DNA of 64,000 bases, from positions 3,288,501 to 3,352,500 of the forward strand of contig NZ_CP036313.1 of assembly GCF_004319545.1 (NCBI RefSeq). The letters are read 5' to 3'. The notes beneath the pieces are model-generated. The model had not been told where the DNA came from. It made no database searches and saw only the letters and a list, made by a program, of their open reading frames with translations. Positions 18,339 to 26,860 of this stretch are shown here, in pieces. Origin of the DNA: Desulfobacter hydrogenophilus. GTDB taxonomy: Bacteria; Desulfobacterota; Desulfobacteria; Desulfobacterales; Desulfobacteraceae. The position numbers were made by a program, and so were the translations under genes. The stretch's first letter is position 1. Every line of letters begins with the position of its first letter.

Positions 18339-19016
18339 TTACATCTTTTGGGTCAGGTGCAGGGTATCAATTCTTTCGATCAATTCGGATTGTTCCGGGC
18401 AGGTTTTTAAAAATTCACTGAACTGCCTGTTCCGTAAACATAAAGAAAGAGAGGATAACAGATGAAGGTGGAATTTTAATTCCGGGAACAGGATGAAAAA
18501 GAGAGTAGATACAGGCTGTTTATCCAATGCATGATAATCCACAGGGTGTTTAAGAAAGCAGGTAGCAACCATAGGCTGTTCAAGATATTTAAGGGGTGTC
18601 CTTGGGTGGGGAATGGCAATGCCTCCGCCAACCCCTGTAGATAAAGCCTCTTCCCTTTTAACAAGCTGTCGGGCAAGATCCGTTTTGCAATTATCCGGAA
18701 CGGCCTTAATTCTTTCAACGCATGCGTTAATTACGGACGGCACATCCGGTCCTGTGTCAATATCGTGATACACGCCGCCGGTTTCAAGGGCAGTGGACAA
18801 AGAGACCTGCACTTCGGCTTCAGGGTCTTGGACAGGGCGAGGTTTCAGGTTAAGAGAAATATGGCTTTTTGCAGCCCAGTTTTTTAAATCCCTGGCATGA
18901 AAGCTGTAGGTTCTTCCCTTTTGGGACACAGGCAGCTTTCCCTGGCGGATCCAGCGCTCTATGGTTGTACGGGATACACCTAAAGACTTGCATAACTCAG
19001 ATATTAGAATTTCCAT
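18339..19016 (-). CDS. HTH-PTS EIIA (fructose/nitrogen type) fusion protein
   Basis: The N-terminal 50 residues form an excisionase/MerR-like helix-turn-helix (SELCKSLGVSRTTIERWIRQGKLP, then YSFHARDLKNWA). Residues 75-220 are a PTS EIIA-2 domain (fructose/PtsN type) with the phosphorylatable His137 in GGIAIPHPRTP. No EIIB or EIIC gene is near, so it is likely a PtsN-like regulator that links phosphorelay state to DNA binding, not a sugar importer. It is the first gene of the short operon with clc and usp, separated from the two-component operon upstream by a terminator at 19121-19161. Confidence 0.88.
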   Translation of the reverse strand: MEILISELCKSLGVSRTTIERWIRQGKLPVSQKGRTYSFHARDLKNWAAKSHISLNLKPRPVQDPEAEVQVSLSTALETGGVYHDIDTGPDVPSVINACVERIKAVPDNCKTDLARQLVKREEALSTGVGGGIAIPHPRTPLKYLEQPMVATCFLKHPVDYHALDKQPVSTLFFILFPELKFHLHLLSSLSLCLRNRQFSEFLKTCPEQSELIERIDTLHLTQKM

Positions 19017-19120
19017 TTTTTCCTGACGCCGCTTGCTGTATGATAAACCTCATTTTAAACTTTGATGCTTTATATAGACCAAACCAGTCAGAATGACAAC
19101 CCCGGTACACCTGTGAACCT

Positions 19121-19161
19121 AAAAGGGATAAAAGCCATAGATCAGGCTTTTATCCCCTTTT
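19121..19161. terminator. Rho-independent terminator of the SulP-signalling operon
   Basis: Perfect 16-bp arms (AAAAGGGATAAAAGCC and its complement) around an 8-nt loop. The right arm runs into a T-rich tract, and on the minus strand the hairpin ends in TTTTAGG. It ends the minus-strand operon whose last gene stops at 19205. Confidence 0.8.
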
Positions 19162-19204
19162 TTTTGTCCTTTGAAAAGACCGGTCAACGTTTAGATTTTA
19201 GGAC

Positions 19205-19633
19205 CTACCATCCCCGGGTTTCCATGATTTCCTTGATTCTTTTTTCCGCTTTTTTCTCCACCAGGATTATCCTTTTGGCCTGGGCTTTTTTGATCTTTTC
19301 AGTCAGGGTCGTCAGGTCAGCCGGTTTTTCAAGCAAATCCATGGCACCTAACTTCATGGCCTCTATACCTTTTTCAACCGTGGCATGCCCGGTCAAAAGA
19401 ATCACTTGAAGCTCAGGATTTTTCTTTTTTAGAATTTTTAAAGTTTCGATGCCATCCATTTCCGGCATCTGCAGGTCAAGGACCACCACGTCAAAAACTT
19501 TTTCTTCAACGCTTTGCAGGCCTTCAATGGCGGAACTCGACGTGCTCACGTCCATTCCCCGGTTCGTCATTCTCTCTGCCAGGGCTTCTGTGAACTCCTG
19601 TTCGTCATCTATGATTAAAACTTTTTCACTCAT
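19205..19633 (-). CDS. Response regulator (stand-alone receiver)
   Basis: A 142-residue CheY-like receiver with no output domain. The acidic pair is in IIDDE, the phosphoacceptor is Asp53 (VVLDLQMPEMDG), the Thr is in LLTGHA and the Lys in LEKPADL. About 25 extra residues (KKAEKRIKEIMETRGW) form a charged C-terminal helix. It is the last gene of the SulP operon, 64 bp after the kinase-like gene. Without an output domain it most likely acts by protein contact or as a phosphate sink among the three receivers of this operon; this is inference. Confidence 0.92.
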   Translation of the reverse strand: MSEKVLIIDDEQEFTEALAERMTNRGMDVSTSSSAIEGLQSVEEKVFDVVVLDLQMPEMDGIETLKILKKKNPELQVILLTGHATVEKGIEAMKLGAMDLLEKPADLTTLTEKIKKAQAKRIILVEKKAEKRIKEIMETRGW

Positions 19634-19697
19634 TGCCGGGGTCTCCTTTTAATTTAGTTGATATTAAAGAAGTTGTTATCTGTTGAAATTATTTTTA

Positions 19698-20345
19698 CTA
19701 CTTGCCAAATACCAGCTCAGCCTTGGTATACTGATCATCCAATACAATTTTCGCTTGGAATAAATCCAAGGCCTGACTGTTTGCCTGCTGATCAAAATTA
19801 GAGGCAAAAGGCTGTTCACACTGAAAACTTAAGCAAATTTGATTATTCTCATCTTCCTTAGAGGATATATTGAGAACGGCACCTGATGCAAGGTTTTCCG
19901 TTACATTTTCTAAAATTGCCCAAATTAGAAATAATAAAAAGAAAAGTGATCCATTGACATAAAGTTTGCCGGAAGCCTGGGTATGATCCACCTTGATGCC
20001 TTTATTGGCAATGATTTTAGCGCCAAGACCAAGGGCAAGCTCCAGCGCCTCATCCAGATCTATCTGTTGTTCCGGCTTGTCCATACTGTGGGAAAAGGTA
20101 TTAAGGGATTTTACGATACCATCAGCCCGGCCGATCTGTTTTTCAATACGCTGGACAATTCCCGAAAAACGCTCGGTATCAAGAGGAACACCCTTTTGGG
20201 CCATCATAAGATGATCAGACATCAGTCCTGCATTTTCATTCATGATGGCCAGGCAGTTTTTAATATCATGGGATATGGCTGCCCCCATCCGGCCAAAATA
20301 AGCCGGGCCACATTGATCCGTAATTTCCTGGGCTGTGTATTTCAA
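19698..20345 (-). CDS. Histidine-kinase-like protein with degenerate ATP-binding domain
   Basis: A 215-residue protein. The first 100 residues are a HisKA-like dimerisation and phosphotransfer domain with His26 in AAISHDIKNCLAIMNE. The remaining part has the helical and beta pattern of an HATPase domain (FLLFLIWAILENVTENL for the N-box region), but no G1 (DxGxG), F or G2 (GxGL) boxes can be found. It should not bind ATP in the normal way and may be a histidine phosphotransfer, phosphatase or scaffold partner for the neighbouring kinase and receivers. It overlaps the upstream receiver gene by 4 bp. There is no sensor or membrane span. Confidence 0.75.
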   Translation of the reverse strand: MKYTAQEITDQCGPAYFGRMGAAISHDIKNCLAIMNENAGLMSDHLMMAQKGVPLDTERFSGIVQRIEKQIGRADGIVKSLNTFSHSMDKPEQQIDLDEALELALGLGAKIIANKGIKVDHTQASGKLYVNGSLFFLLFLIWAILENVTENLASGAVLNISSKEDENNQICLSFQCEQPFASNFDQQANSQALDLFQAKIVLDDQYTKAELVFGK

Positions 20346-20713
20346 TTTTTTCCTCCATCAAGCATGATCTGGTTGAGCTTTTCAATCAGACTGTCAATTT
20401 CCACAGGCTTTACAAGATAAAAAGCCTCTCCGGTCTGGGAACATCCTTCATAGTAACACTCTTCAGACCCATGGCCGGTCATAAAAATAAACTTGAGTTC
20501 GGGACATATCGCCTCCATCTGCTCCTTAAGCTCAAAACCGTTCATCTCCGGCATCTGCACATCCAGAACAGCAATGTCATAATTTTGATTGGACAGCATG
20601 GAGATGGCATCATTGGGCGTGACAGCCCAGTGTGCATCAATTCCTCTGTACCCAAGACGTTCTGCCAGGGTAGAGACCAGTTCCTTCTCATCATCGACCA
20701 GAAGTATCTGCAT
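20342..20713 (-). CDS. Response regulator (stand-alone receiver)
   Basis: A 123-residue receiver-only protein: MQILLVDDEKE with the acidic pair, Asp51 in VLDVQMPEMNGFEL, Thr in FMTGHGSE and Lys in LVKPVEI. It starts 4 bp after the histidine kinase stop and overlaps the kinase-like gene, so it is probably the direct partner of the dCache kinase or of the kinase-like protein. An unusual Cys pair (CYYEGCSQ) lies between the Thr and Lys motifs. No DNA-binding output is present. Confidence 0.92.
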   Translation of the reverse strand: MQILLVDDEKELVSTLAERLGYRGIDAHWAVTPNDAISMLSNQNYDIAVLDVQMPEMNGFELKEQMEAICPELKFIFMTGHGSEECYYEGCSQTGEAFYLVKPVEIDSLIEKLNQIMLDGGKN

Positions 20714-20716
20714 AGT

Positions 20717-22444
20717 TCACTCTTCTTTCTGTGTTGTTGTGGGCAGAGATACAATAAATGTTGTGCCCTCATTAACCTTGCTTTCTACTTTAATTCGCCC
20801 ACCTATCTCCTGGACAAGGCCATAGGTGATGGAAAGCCCTAACCCGGTACCGCCCTGATTGGTCTTTGTTGAAAAAAACGGTTCAAAAATATGTTTAAGA
20901 TTTTCAGGGGAAATACCACATCCACTATCGCTTATATCAAGTCGAACAAATGCGTCGTCCGTTTCTTCTGCCTTGATGGAAAGCCTGCCGTCTCGGGGCA
21001 TGGCAGCAAATGCGTTATTTACTATATTTAAAAGAACCTGCTGCAGCTTACCCCGGTTGCCGACGACCTGGGGCAAGGTATCAGGCACATCTATCTCAAT
21101 AAAGATATTTTTTAACTGTGCCTCTTTTACCAGAAACACCAGCACTTCATCAAGAACGGATTTAAGGGTTAAAGGCACGGCAGTGGTCTGGGTCTGGCGG
21201 CCAAAACTGAGCAGTTGGCGTGTGATCCTGCTGCACCGTTTCACCGAGGCTAAAATAATATCCACGGTTTCAAGCAGTCTTGGCTCATTTTTCAGTTCCT
21301 GCTTAAAATGGGCAAGATCCTTTATAAGCCCTGCCTTTTCATTGATAATGGCCAAAGGATTGTTGATCTCATGGGCCACACCTGCGGCAAGCCGGCCAAT
21401 GGACGCCATCTTGTTTTCATATTCAGCCATATGAAAATATTTGGAACGTTTAATGTCTAAATATTTCAAACGCCGCACAAAATAAGCAGTTACAGCCCCA
21501 ATCCATAAAAGAACCACAGATATGCTTATGCCCAAGTACTTGATCACTGTCGCCTGGCTGTCCTGCCAAGGGGACATGATCACCTGTTTGGATTTAAGCA
21601 CCACCAGAATAAACGGTGTATTGGGTATGTGCCTGAATGCCGAGATCAAATTCTGTCCATCTTCTAATGTAATGGGCATGGTACGGGTTTGGTCCGTGGC
21701 CAGGGGTAACGCAATGTTTGCTTTTTCAAGCACAGCCCCGAAATGGTGGGACGGTGTTTGAAGCACGCCCTGGGCATTGATCAAAAATGCATCCCCGTTC
21801 CCCGATGTTTTAACTTCGGATATAATTTTGGGCAGCTGGTGCTCGATGGTGGCCCGGATAATGACATAGCTGTTGTCCGGGGTCGTATGACGCAGGGCAA
21901 TGGAAATATGGGGAACGTTTCTGAACCCTAAGAATACATCACTGACAGAAATCCCATGGTCCATGGTGTCCTTGAACCATTGCTGATCCTTGTAGTTTTT
22001 GCCTGCAAGCCCATGGGGGCCGGCATAGGCATTTTGAACGCCGGTGGCGTCAATAATGCCGATGTCCGTAAAGCCCCCAAAGCTTTGGTGTAAAAAATTT
22101 AAAGTCTTTGTTAGTTGCTGTGTGTCCTCAAGCTGTGCCAACGAATTGGATCGCACCACGTAGCTCAATGCATTTTTACGTTCATCTAAAAAAAAGGAAA
22201 TTGAACGCCAGGTGTTTGATGCCAGGCGGGCAGCCCGGGCCTCGGCATCATTTTCCAGAGCTCGCCGGGTCAGGTTGTAATCCAGGACGGCAAAAAAGAT
22301 AACAGGAATAATGGCAAATGCGGCTGTCAGTACAAAGGAGATCAGCCATATCCGTTTGTAATTAAGAAATTCTCCTACAAGCAGTTTTGTGCCTGGGCCT
22401 GTGCCCTTTGTTTTTTTTTCCGTATTCTTAGTTTCCTGGGCCAT
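20717..22444 (-). CDS. dCache sensor histidine kinase
   Basis: A 575-residue membrane kinase. Membrane helix 1 is at about residues 33-54 and a periplasmic double-Cache domain covers 60-290 (FGGFTDIGIIDATGVQNAYAG, NYKDQQWFKDTM). Helix 2 is at 303-322. The dimerisation domain has His358 in GVAHEINNPLAIINE. A complete HATPase follows: NIVNNAFAAM N-box, DISDSGCGI G1, PFFSTK F-box and GGTGLGLSITYG G2. No HAMP domain is evident between helix 2 and HisKA. It is the only complete kinase in this operon with three receivers and a SulP transporter, so it may sense a SulP-related anion or redox signal; the ligand is unknown. Confidence 0.95.
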   Translation of the reverse strand: MAQETKNTEKKTKGTGPGTKLLVGEFLNYKRIWLISFVLTAAFAIIPVIFFAVLDYNLTRRALENDAEARAARLASNTWRSISFFLDERKNALSYVVRSNSLAQLEDTQQLTKTLNFLHQSFGGFTDIGIIDATGVQNAYAGPHGLAGKNYKDQQWFKDTMDHGISVSDVFLGFRNVPHISIALRHTTPDNSYVIIRATIEHQLPKIISEVKTSGNGDAFLINAQGVLQTPSHHFGAVLEKANIALPLATDQTRTMPITLEDGQNLISAFRHIPNTPFILVVLKSKQVIMSPWQDSQATVIKYLGISISVVLLWIGAVTAYFVRRLKYLDIKRSKYFHMAEYENKMASIGRLAAGVAHEINNPLAIINEKAGLIKDLAHFKQELKNEPRLLETVDIILASVKRCSRITRQLLSFGRQTQTTAVPLTLKSVLDEVLVFLVKEAQLKNIFIEIDVPDTLPQVVGNRGKLQQVLLNIVNNAFAAMPRDGRLSIKAEETDDAFVRLDISDSGCGISPENLKHIFEPFFSTKTNQGGTGLGLSITYGLVQEIGGRIKVESKVNEGTTFIVSLPTTTQKEE

Positions 22445-22474
22445 AATGATAATCCTGTTCCTACAATATTCAGT

Positions 22475-23692
22475 TTAGTTTTGTTTTTGCTGTATTTTTT
22501 CATTGGCAGCCTTTAAATTCCGGCTTAACTCTTCTATATCCACAGGCTTTTGCAGATAGGCAAAGGCACCAAGCTTCATGCAGATATCTCTGTCAGCATC
22601 TGATCCATGGCCTGTCAGAATGATGACTTCGATTTCAGGCCTGGAGGCCTTGACCTTTTTAAGCACTTCAATACCGTCAATACCCGGCATTTTTAAATCT
22701 AGAATCATTACATCAGGTTCATCCGCTTCGACAAGATTTAAAGCGGATTCACCGTCATAGGCGATTGCGGAACCCACGTCACGCATCTGCAGTCTTTCGG
22801 AAAGGGTCTGTACAAATTCACGTTCGTCATCCACTAAAAGAACTTTTGACGGTACTTCGAAATCGAACTTGCGATAGATATCTGCCTGGTAAAAACCCTT
22901 ACCGATTCGAGTTTCAACCGAAGAGACCCCTTCAACCTGTTGTGCAATATTTTTGAGCTCTTCTTCAAGTTTTCCTAAAAGAAGAACATTGGTATTGATT
23001 GTCAAAGTGACCAGTCCGTCCCGGGCGCTGACGCCTATGGAATGGCCTTCTTTGGACAATGCCACTTCTACCCGTGCTGCCAGGGCAAAATCATCGGCAG
23101 CCTTCCTGGACGCCTTGGTGGACTGAATCACTTCATTTTTCAAATTTTCAAGAATCAGGGATACTGCCTCATCTTTGGTCATTTTGTCCGTGGGCAGAAT
23201 AATGTCGTAAAGGGAAGCATCCCAGGGATCGGTAATCTTATAAAGCGTATTAGACCATGCACTGTAAGATTCGTCATTCTTTAATATCAGATTGGCGGCA
23301 TCTTTTTCACTTAAGTTTTGCGCTTTCATGGCCTGTTCAATTCGATATGCCTTGTCTGCAATCAGGCAGATTCTTAATACATGACTTATCGAAGCTGGGA
23401 TCAAAAGACTTGTAAATCCATCAATCACGAAATCATCCTGGGACATTCGCTCTGCCATGGCCAGGCGCAGGTAAGCAATGGAGCGCTCTTTTTCATGGGT
23501 GAATTTATTGAACACCGATTTTTTTTCAAGAAATGACCGAGCAATTTTCTTTTCGGACATTCCGGACAACCGGCTGGCCGAGTCTACCAGATCATTGTCT
23601 GACAACAGTTTAAATCCGCTTTGATCAATAACATCTGAAATGATTGACGCTTTGCCGCAATATGAACCACTGAAAAATGTCAGTATAGACAT
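22475..23692 (-). CDS. Cytidylate-kinase-like / BON / receiver fusion protein
   Basis: A three-part 405-residue protein. Residues 1-185 resemble the cytidylate-kinase-like family (Cytidylate_kin2): P-loop-like FFSGSYCGKAS at 7-15, GFKLLSDNDLVDSASRLSG, a lid-like AYRIEQAMKAQNLSEKDAA and WDASLYDIILPTDKM. Residues 200-275 look like a BON domain (RVEVALSKEGHSIGVSARDGLVTLT, then VEGVSSVETRI). Residues 283-400 are a receiver with Asp332 (ILDLKMPGIDG) and Lys in LQKPVDI. The unusual order places the receiver last. It is encoded 12 bp after sulP. A possible reading is nucleotide-dependent or lipid-binding output controlled by phosphorylation; this is inference. Confidence 0.85.
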   Translation of the reverse strand: MSILTFFSGSYCGKASIISDVIDQSGFKLLSDNDLVDSASRLSGMSEKKIARSFLEKKSVFNKFTHEKERSIAYLRLAMAERMSQDDFVIDGFTSLLIPASISHVLRICLIADKAYRIEQAMKAQNLSEKDAANLILKNDESYSAWSNTLYKITDPWDASLYDIILPTDKMTKDEAVSLILENLKNEVIQSTKASRKAADDFALAARVEVALSKEGHSIGVSARDGLVTLTINTNVLLLGKLEEELKNIAQQVEGVSSVETRIGKGFYQADIYRKFDFEVPSKVLLVDDEREFVQTLSERLQMRDVGSAIAYDGESALNLVEADEPDVMILDLKMPGIDGIEVLKKVKASRPEIEVIILTGHGSDADRDICMKLGAFAYLQKPVDIEELSRNLKAANEKIQQKQN

Positions 23693-23704
23693 GGGATGTC
23701 TCCT

Positions 23705-25849
23705 TTATTTGGTTGTTTGGTTCCCTAGGCAGTTTACGAGTAATGGACACTGATCTTCCTTGGTATTGGCATGGGTTTGTCCATGAACGATTGACAGTGC
23801 TTTTTCCATGGTGGGATAAATGTTGTGAGTCCCGATTTCTTCAAGCAAATGCGTACGCGCAAGTACCTTGTAAACCGCATCATTGACCCCGCTTAAAGAT
23901 ACGCCGTATCCGGCGCTTCTCAAGCGCTGAATAATGAGGGCCAGCGTTTCCTGGCCGGAGGCGTCTATGTCATTGATACCATTGCAGGCAATAATAAAGT
24001 GCTTTAAATTAGATTCTTTCTGGATTCTGTCGTTTATTTCATCCTCAAGGTAGCTGGCATTAGCAAAAAACAGCGGGCCTTCAAAACGGATCATTTGAAT
24101 GTGTTCACAGGTTGCCAGTGCATGTACGCAAGAATCTTTGAGTGCCTGATCTTGGCCCCTTGAAAGGGTGCTGATTTTTGGGCGCATGCTTTTATACAGG
24201 AAGACGGCCAATGACAGCCCAACACCAACGTAGATACCACTTTCAAGATGCGGTGCCACAGCCAAGGTAACAACAAAGGTAATCACGGAAATCAGGCCGT
24301 CATACCACTGTGCTTTCCAGGCATGGACAAAACCGGAAATGTTCACAAGTCCGATAACGGCCATCATGATAACCGAAGCAAGGACCGCCTGGGGCAGGTG
24401 GTAAAGCAACGGTGTAAAAAACAGCAGGGTGATGATAACCATAAGACTTGTAATGACACTGGAAAAGCCGGAGACCGCGCCGGCCTGGAGATTGACGGCA
24501 CTTCTGGAAAAAGAACCGGATACCGGATAACTTTTGCCGAAAGACCCTATAATATTGGAAAGACCCTGGCCGATAAGCTCCTGGTTGGGATCAAGCCTTT
24601 GACCGGTTTTAGCCGCCATGGCCTTGGCAATGGCAATGGCTTCCATGAAGCCGAGCAGGGAGATGATAATGGCGTAGGGTAAAAGTTGCAGGAACACGGA
24701 AATGTTGATTGCCGGCATGCCAAGTTTGGGTAGCCCCTTGGGTACTTCACCGACTACAGCACCGCCACCGGACAGTCGTAGGGCTTGTGTGTCAAGGGCC
24801 TTATTACCCATCAGGATACGGTATATCCTGTCATCCACCCTGGGCTCGGGCACCTGCCCGTCTTTGGGGTAAAACACAACACCTTGATTTTTATCCTCGA
24901 CAGCGCTGAAATGTATCTCCCGAAGCCGGGTACGAATTTGGGAGGCCTGGCTTTTGGCAGCATCAATTTTGGCTGTAAATACCCTGGACTGATAGCCGAG
25001 ATCCAGCTGTTCAAGGGGGGGGGCGTCATGACTGTTTTCTATTTTGGAAGTAAGCTTTGTACGTTCATCGCTTAAATCGGCTATGGATTTAATGGCATTG
25101 TTAAACGATAGAATATCTTGCTGAACCTGTTCATCCATGATCTGGGAACTTGTCACAGTGGCATTATGTTGAAACCCTGTGGTCCAGGAAATGATGGTGG
25201 TGACGGCAACCGCAACAAGCACGTATGGAATTTTTGGATTCAGCCGTTTTAACCCCACCATGATGGCAATGGATAAAATCCCCATGGCAAGGGTGGGCAG
25301 ATGGGTATAGTGAAAGGCGCTTTCAATCACCCGTATAATGGTTTCATAGTGGTGGTGCGCCTTGTCTACATAAACGCCGAACAGTTTGGACAGCTGGGAG
25401 GTGGCAATGATAATGGCTGCAGCGTTGGTAAAACCGTTAACAACCGGATGAGAAAGAAAATTAACAATAAGGCCCAGGCGCAGAACCCCGAGCAGCAGCT
25501 GGAACACCCCAACTGTAAGAGCCAGGATAATTGCATAGGCAATAAACGCCTCGCTTCCAGCTGAGGCCAACGGTTCAAGACTTGCTGCAGTCATCAAGGA
25601 GACCACGGCCACAGGGCCGGTTGCCAGCTGGCGGCTGGACCCGAACAAAGAAGCGATCATGGGGGGCAGAAACGCCGCGTAAAGGCCGTAGTAGGCCGGT
25701 AGACCCGCCAACTGGGCATAGGCCATGGACTGCGGAATAAGTACCAGGGCCACAGTGAGCCCGGCCAGAAAATCAATTCTGAATTTGCCCAGGGAGTAAT
25801 CCTTGAACCACTCTATGAACGGCAGTATTTTGGTTAACATGTCGAACAC
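23705..25849 (-). CDS. SulP-family anion transporter with STAS domain and a large loop insertion
   Basis: A 714-residue inner-membrane SLC26/SulP permease, probably for sulfate, bicarbonate or another oxyanion. The family start is clear (LAGLTVALVLIPQSMAYAQLAGLPAYYGLYAA), as are VAVVSLMTAASLEPLA, NPNQELIGQGLSNIIGSFGKSYPVSGSFSRSAVN-type motifs and the C-terminal STAS domain (EGPLFFANASYLEDEI, DIDASGQETLALI). Residues about 226-362 form an extra soluble coiled-coil-rich segment (DERTKLTSKIENSHD, KSQASQIRTRLREIH) between membrane spans, longer than usual for the family. It is the first gene of the signalling operon, so transport and sensing may be coupled. It follows tetR by 18 bp. Confidence 0.93.
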   Translation of the reverse strand: MFDMLTKILPFIEWFKDYSLGKFRIDFLAGLTVALVLIPQSMAYAQLAGLPAYYGLYAAFLPPMIASLFGSSRQLATGPVAVVSLMTAASLEPLASAGSEAFIAYAIILALTVGVFQLLLGVLRLGLIVNFLSHPVVNGFTNAAAIIIATSQLSKLFGVYVDKAHHHYETIIRVIESAFHYTHLPTLAMGILSIAIMVGLKRLNPKIPYVLVAVAVTTIISWTTGFQHNATVTSSQIMDEQVQQDILSFNNAIKSIADLSDERTKLTSKIENSHDAPPLEQLDLGYQSRVFTAKIDAAKSQASQIRTRLREIHFSAVEDKNQGVVFYPKDGQVPEPRVDDRIYRILMGNKALDTQALRLSGGGAVVGEVPKGLPKLGMPAINISVFLQLLPYAIIISLLGFMEAIAIAKAMAAKTGQRLDPNQELIGQGLSNIIGSFGKSYPVSGSFSRSAVNLQAGAVSGFSSVITSLMVIITLLFFTPLLYHLPQAVLASVIMMAVIGLVNISGFVHAWKAQWYDGLISVITFVVTLAVAPHLESGIYVGVGLSLAVFLYKSMRPKISTLSRGQDQALKDSCVHALATCEHIQMIRFEGPLFFANASYLEDEINDRIQKESNLKHFIIACNGINDIDASGQETLALIIQRLRSAGYGVSLSGVNDAVYKVLARTHLLEEIGTHNIYPTMEKALSIVHGQTHANTKEDQCPLLVNCLGNQTTK

Positions 25850-25866
25850 CTTTCTAAGTTAATTGT

Positions 25867-26445
25867 CTAAGTCTTTAGCATGCGCTTGCAGGAGTTTACC
25901 AGTTCATTGAACAGTGCATTGGCATTATACAGATTGTACGTTTTAAACCGGACCACCCCGTCCACCATGGAAAAGATAATCAAAGCGGTCTTGCGGGCAG
26001 GCAAAGGATCAATGGAACCGTCCTTTACCCCCATTTCGATACCGTCTTCATAGATGGAAACAAGACAGTCGTAAATGGCCTCCAGATAGCTCCGGCATTC
26101 AGGTACTACCTCTGCCATCTGGTAAGGATAGTACCTGTGCAAAAGGAGAAACTGATTCTCCATTTTGCCGGCCAAGTATAAATGGAAGGATACCGCACGT
26201 TCAATCATGCCCATGCCGCTGTCAAAATGCTGATTTCCCATATAGGCGTCAAATTCCTCCAGAATCATTTTTTTGGTCTTTTCAAGAACCGCTAAAAACA
26301 ATCTATCTTTGGTTTTGAAATGATAAAAAATGGTTCCTTCCGCGACATTGATCATTTTTGCCAGATCAGCGGTGGAGGTCTCTTTAAATCCGTTTTTGGA
26401 AAACAGCACAGTGGCAGCCTGCAGTATGGCATCTTTTTTGGACAT
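25867..26445 (-). CDS. TetR/AcrR family transcriptional regulator
   Basis: A 192-residue repressor. The N-terminal HTH is FKETSTADLAKMINVAEGTIFYHFKTKDRLF, followed by a helical ligand and dimerisation domain typical of the family. It lies directly upstream of sulP (18 bp), so it is probably the first gene of the operon. Two 14-bp palindromes just upstream of its start are candidate autoregulatory operators, which would put the whole SulP signalling operon under its control. Effector unknown. Confidence 0.93.
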   Translation of the reverse strand: MSKKDAILQAATVLFSKNGFKETSTADLAKMINVAEGTIFYHFKTKDRLFLAVLEKTKKMILEEFDAYMGNQHFDSGMGMIERAVSFHLYLAGKMENQFLLLHRYYPYQMAEVVPECRSYLEAIYDCLVSIYEDGIEMGVKDGSIDPLPARKTALIIFSMVDGVVRFKTYNLYNANALFNELVNSCKRMLKT

Positions 26446-26461
26446 AACACCTCTAAAATAT

Positions 26462-26496
26462 TGAGTGACTACTCATTTTATTTGAGTGTATACTCA
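26462..26496. promoter_or_regulatory. Two TetR-type operator palindromes
   Basis: TGAGTGACTACTCA (26462-26475) and TGAGTGTATACTCA (26483-26496) share TGAGT-N4-ACTCA arms and are 21 bp apart, about two helical turns, placing them on the same DNA face. They lie 17 bp upstream of the tetR ATG, where promoter overlap is expected. Confidence 0.75.
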
Positions 26497-26860
26497 GTTT
26501 GTTTTCTCCTGTCAAATGATTTTTTAAATTTTTTAAAGAATTAAATGACATGCAACGCATTGAAACATTAGTATATTGTGGACTACGGCAATAAAATTTT
26601 CTTAAAATTCAGATGTTTCAATGTGCAATAATTGTGTTTCAAAAAGCAATGAATCAAAAATGTATTTTTTTTGTGTGTGAGCGCAGATTTTTTCTTGAAA
26701 TAGATATTTTGAGAGGAACAAAACCCATATCGACGCAAAGATGAACACAAATTAAAAAGGCCTTTAAAAAATCCATATTTACAAAGGGGCTGAAACCCAA
26801 CTATAATTCATGGTCAATTTTTTTGGATGGAATTAAAAGGAAAAGGAAAAGGAAAACAAA
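26497..26860. other. AT-rich divergent intergenic region tetR-argJ
   Basis: No gene was found here. It must hold the argJ promoter and possibly part of the tetR promoter. An 11-bp perfect inverted repeat (CATTGAAACAT at 26558-26568 and ATGTTTCAATG at 26613-26623) has a 44-bp spacer. A purine-rich AAGGAAAAGGAAAAGGAAAA tract precedes the argJ ATG and supplies its ribosome site. Confidence 0.4.
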
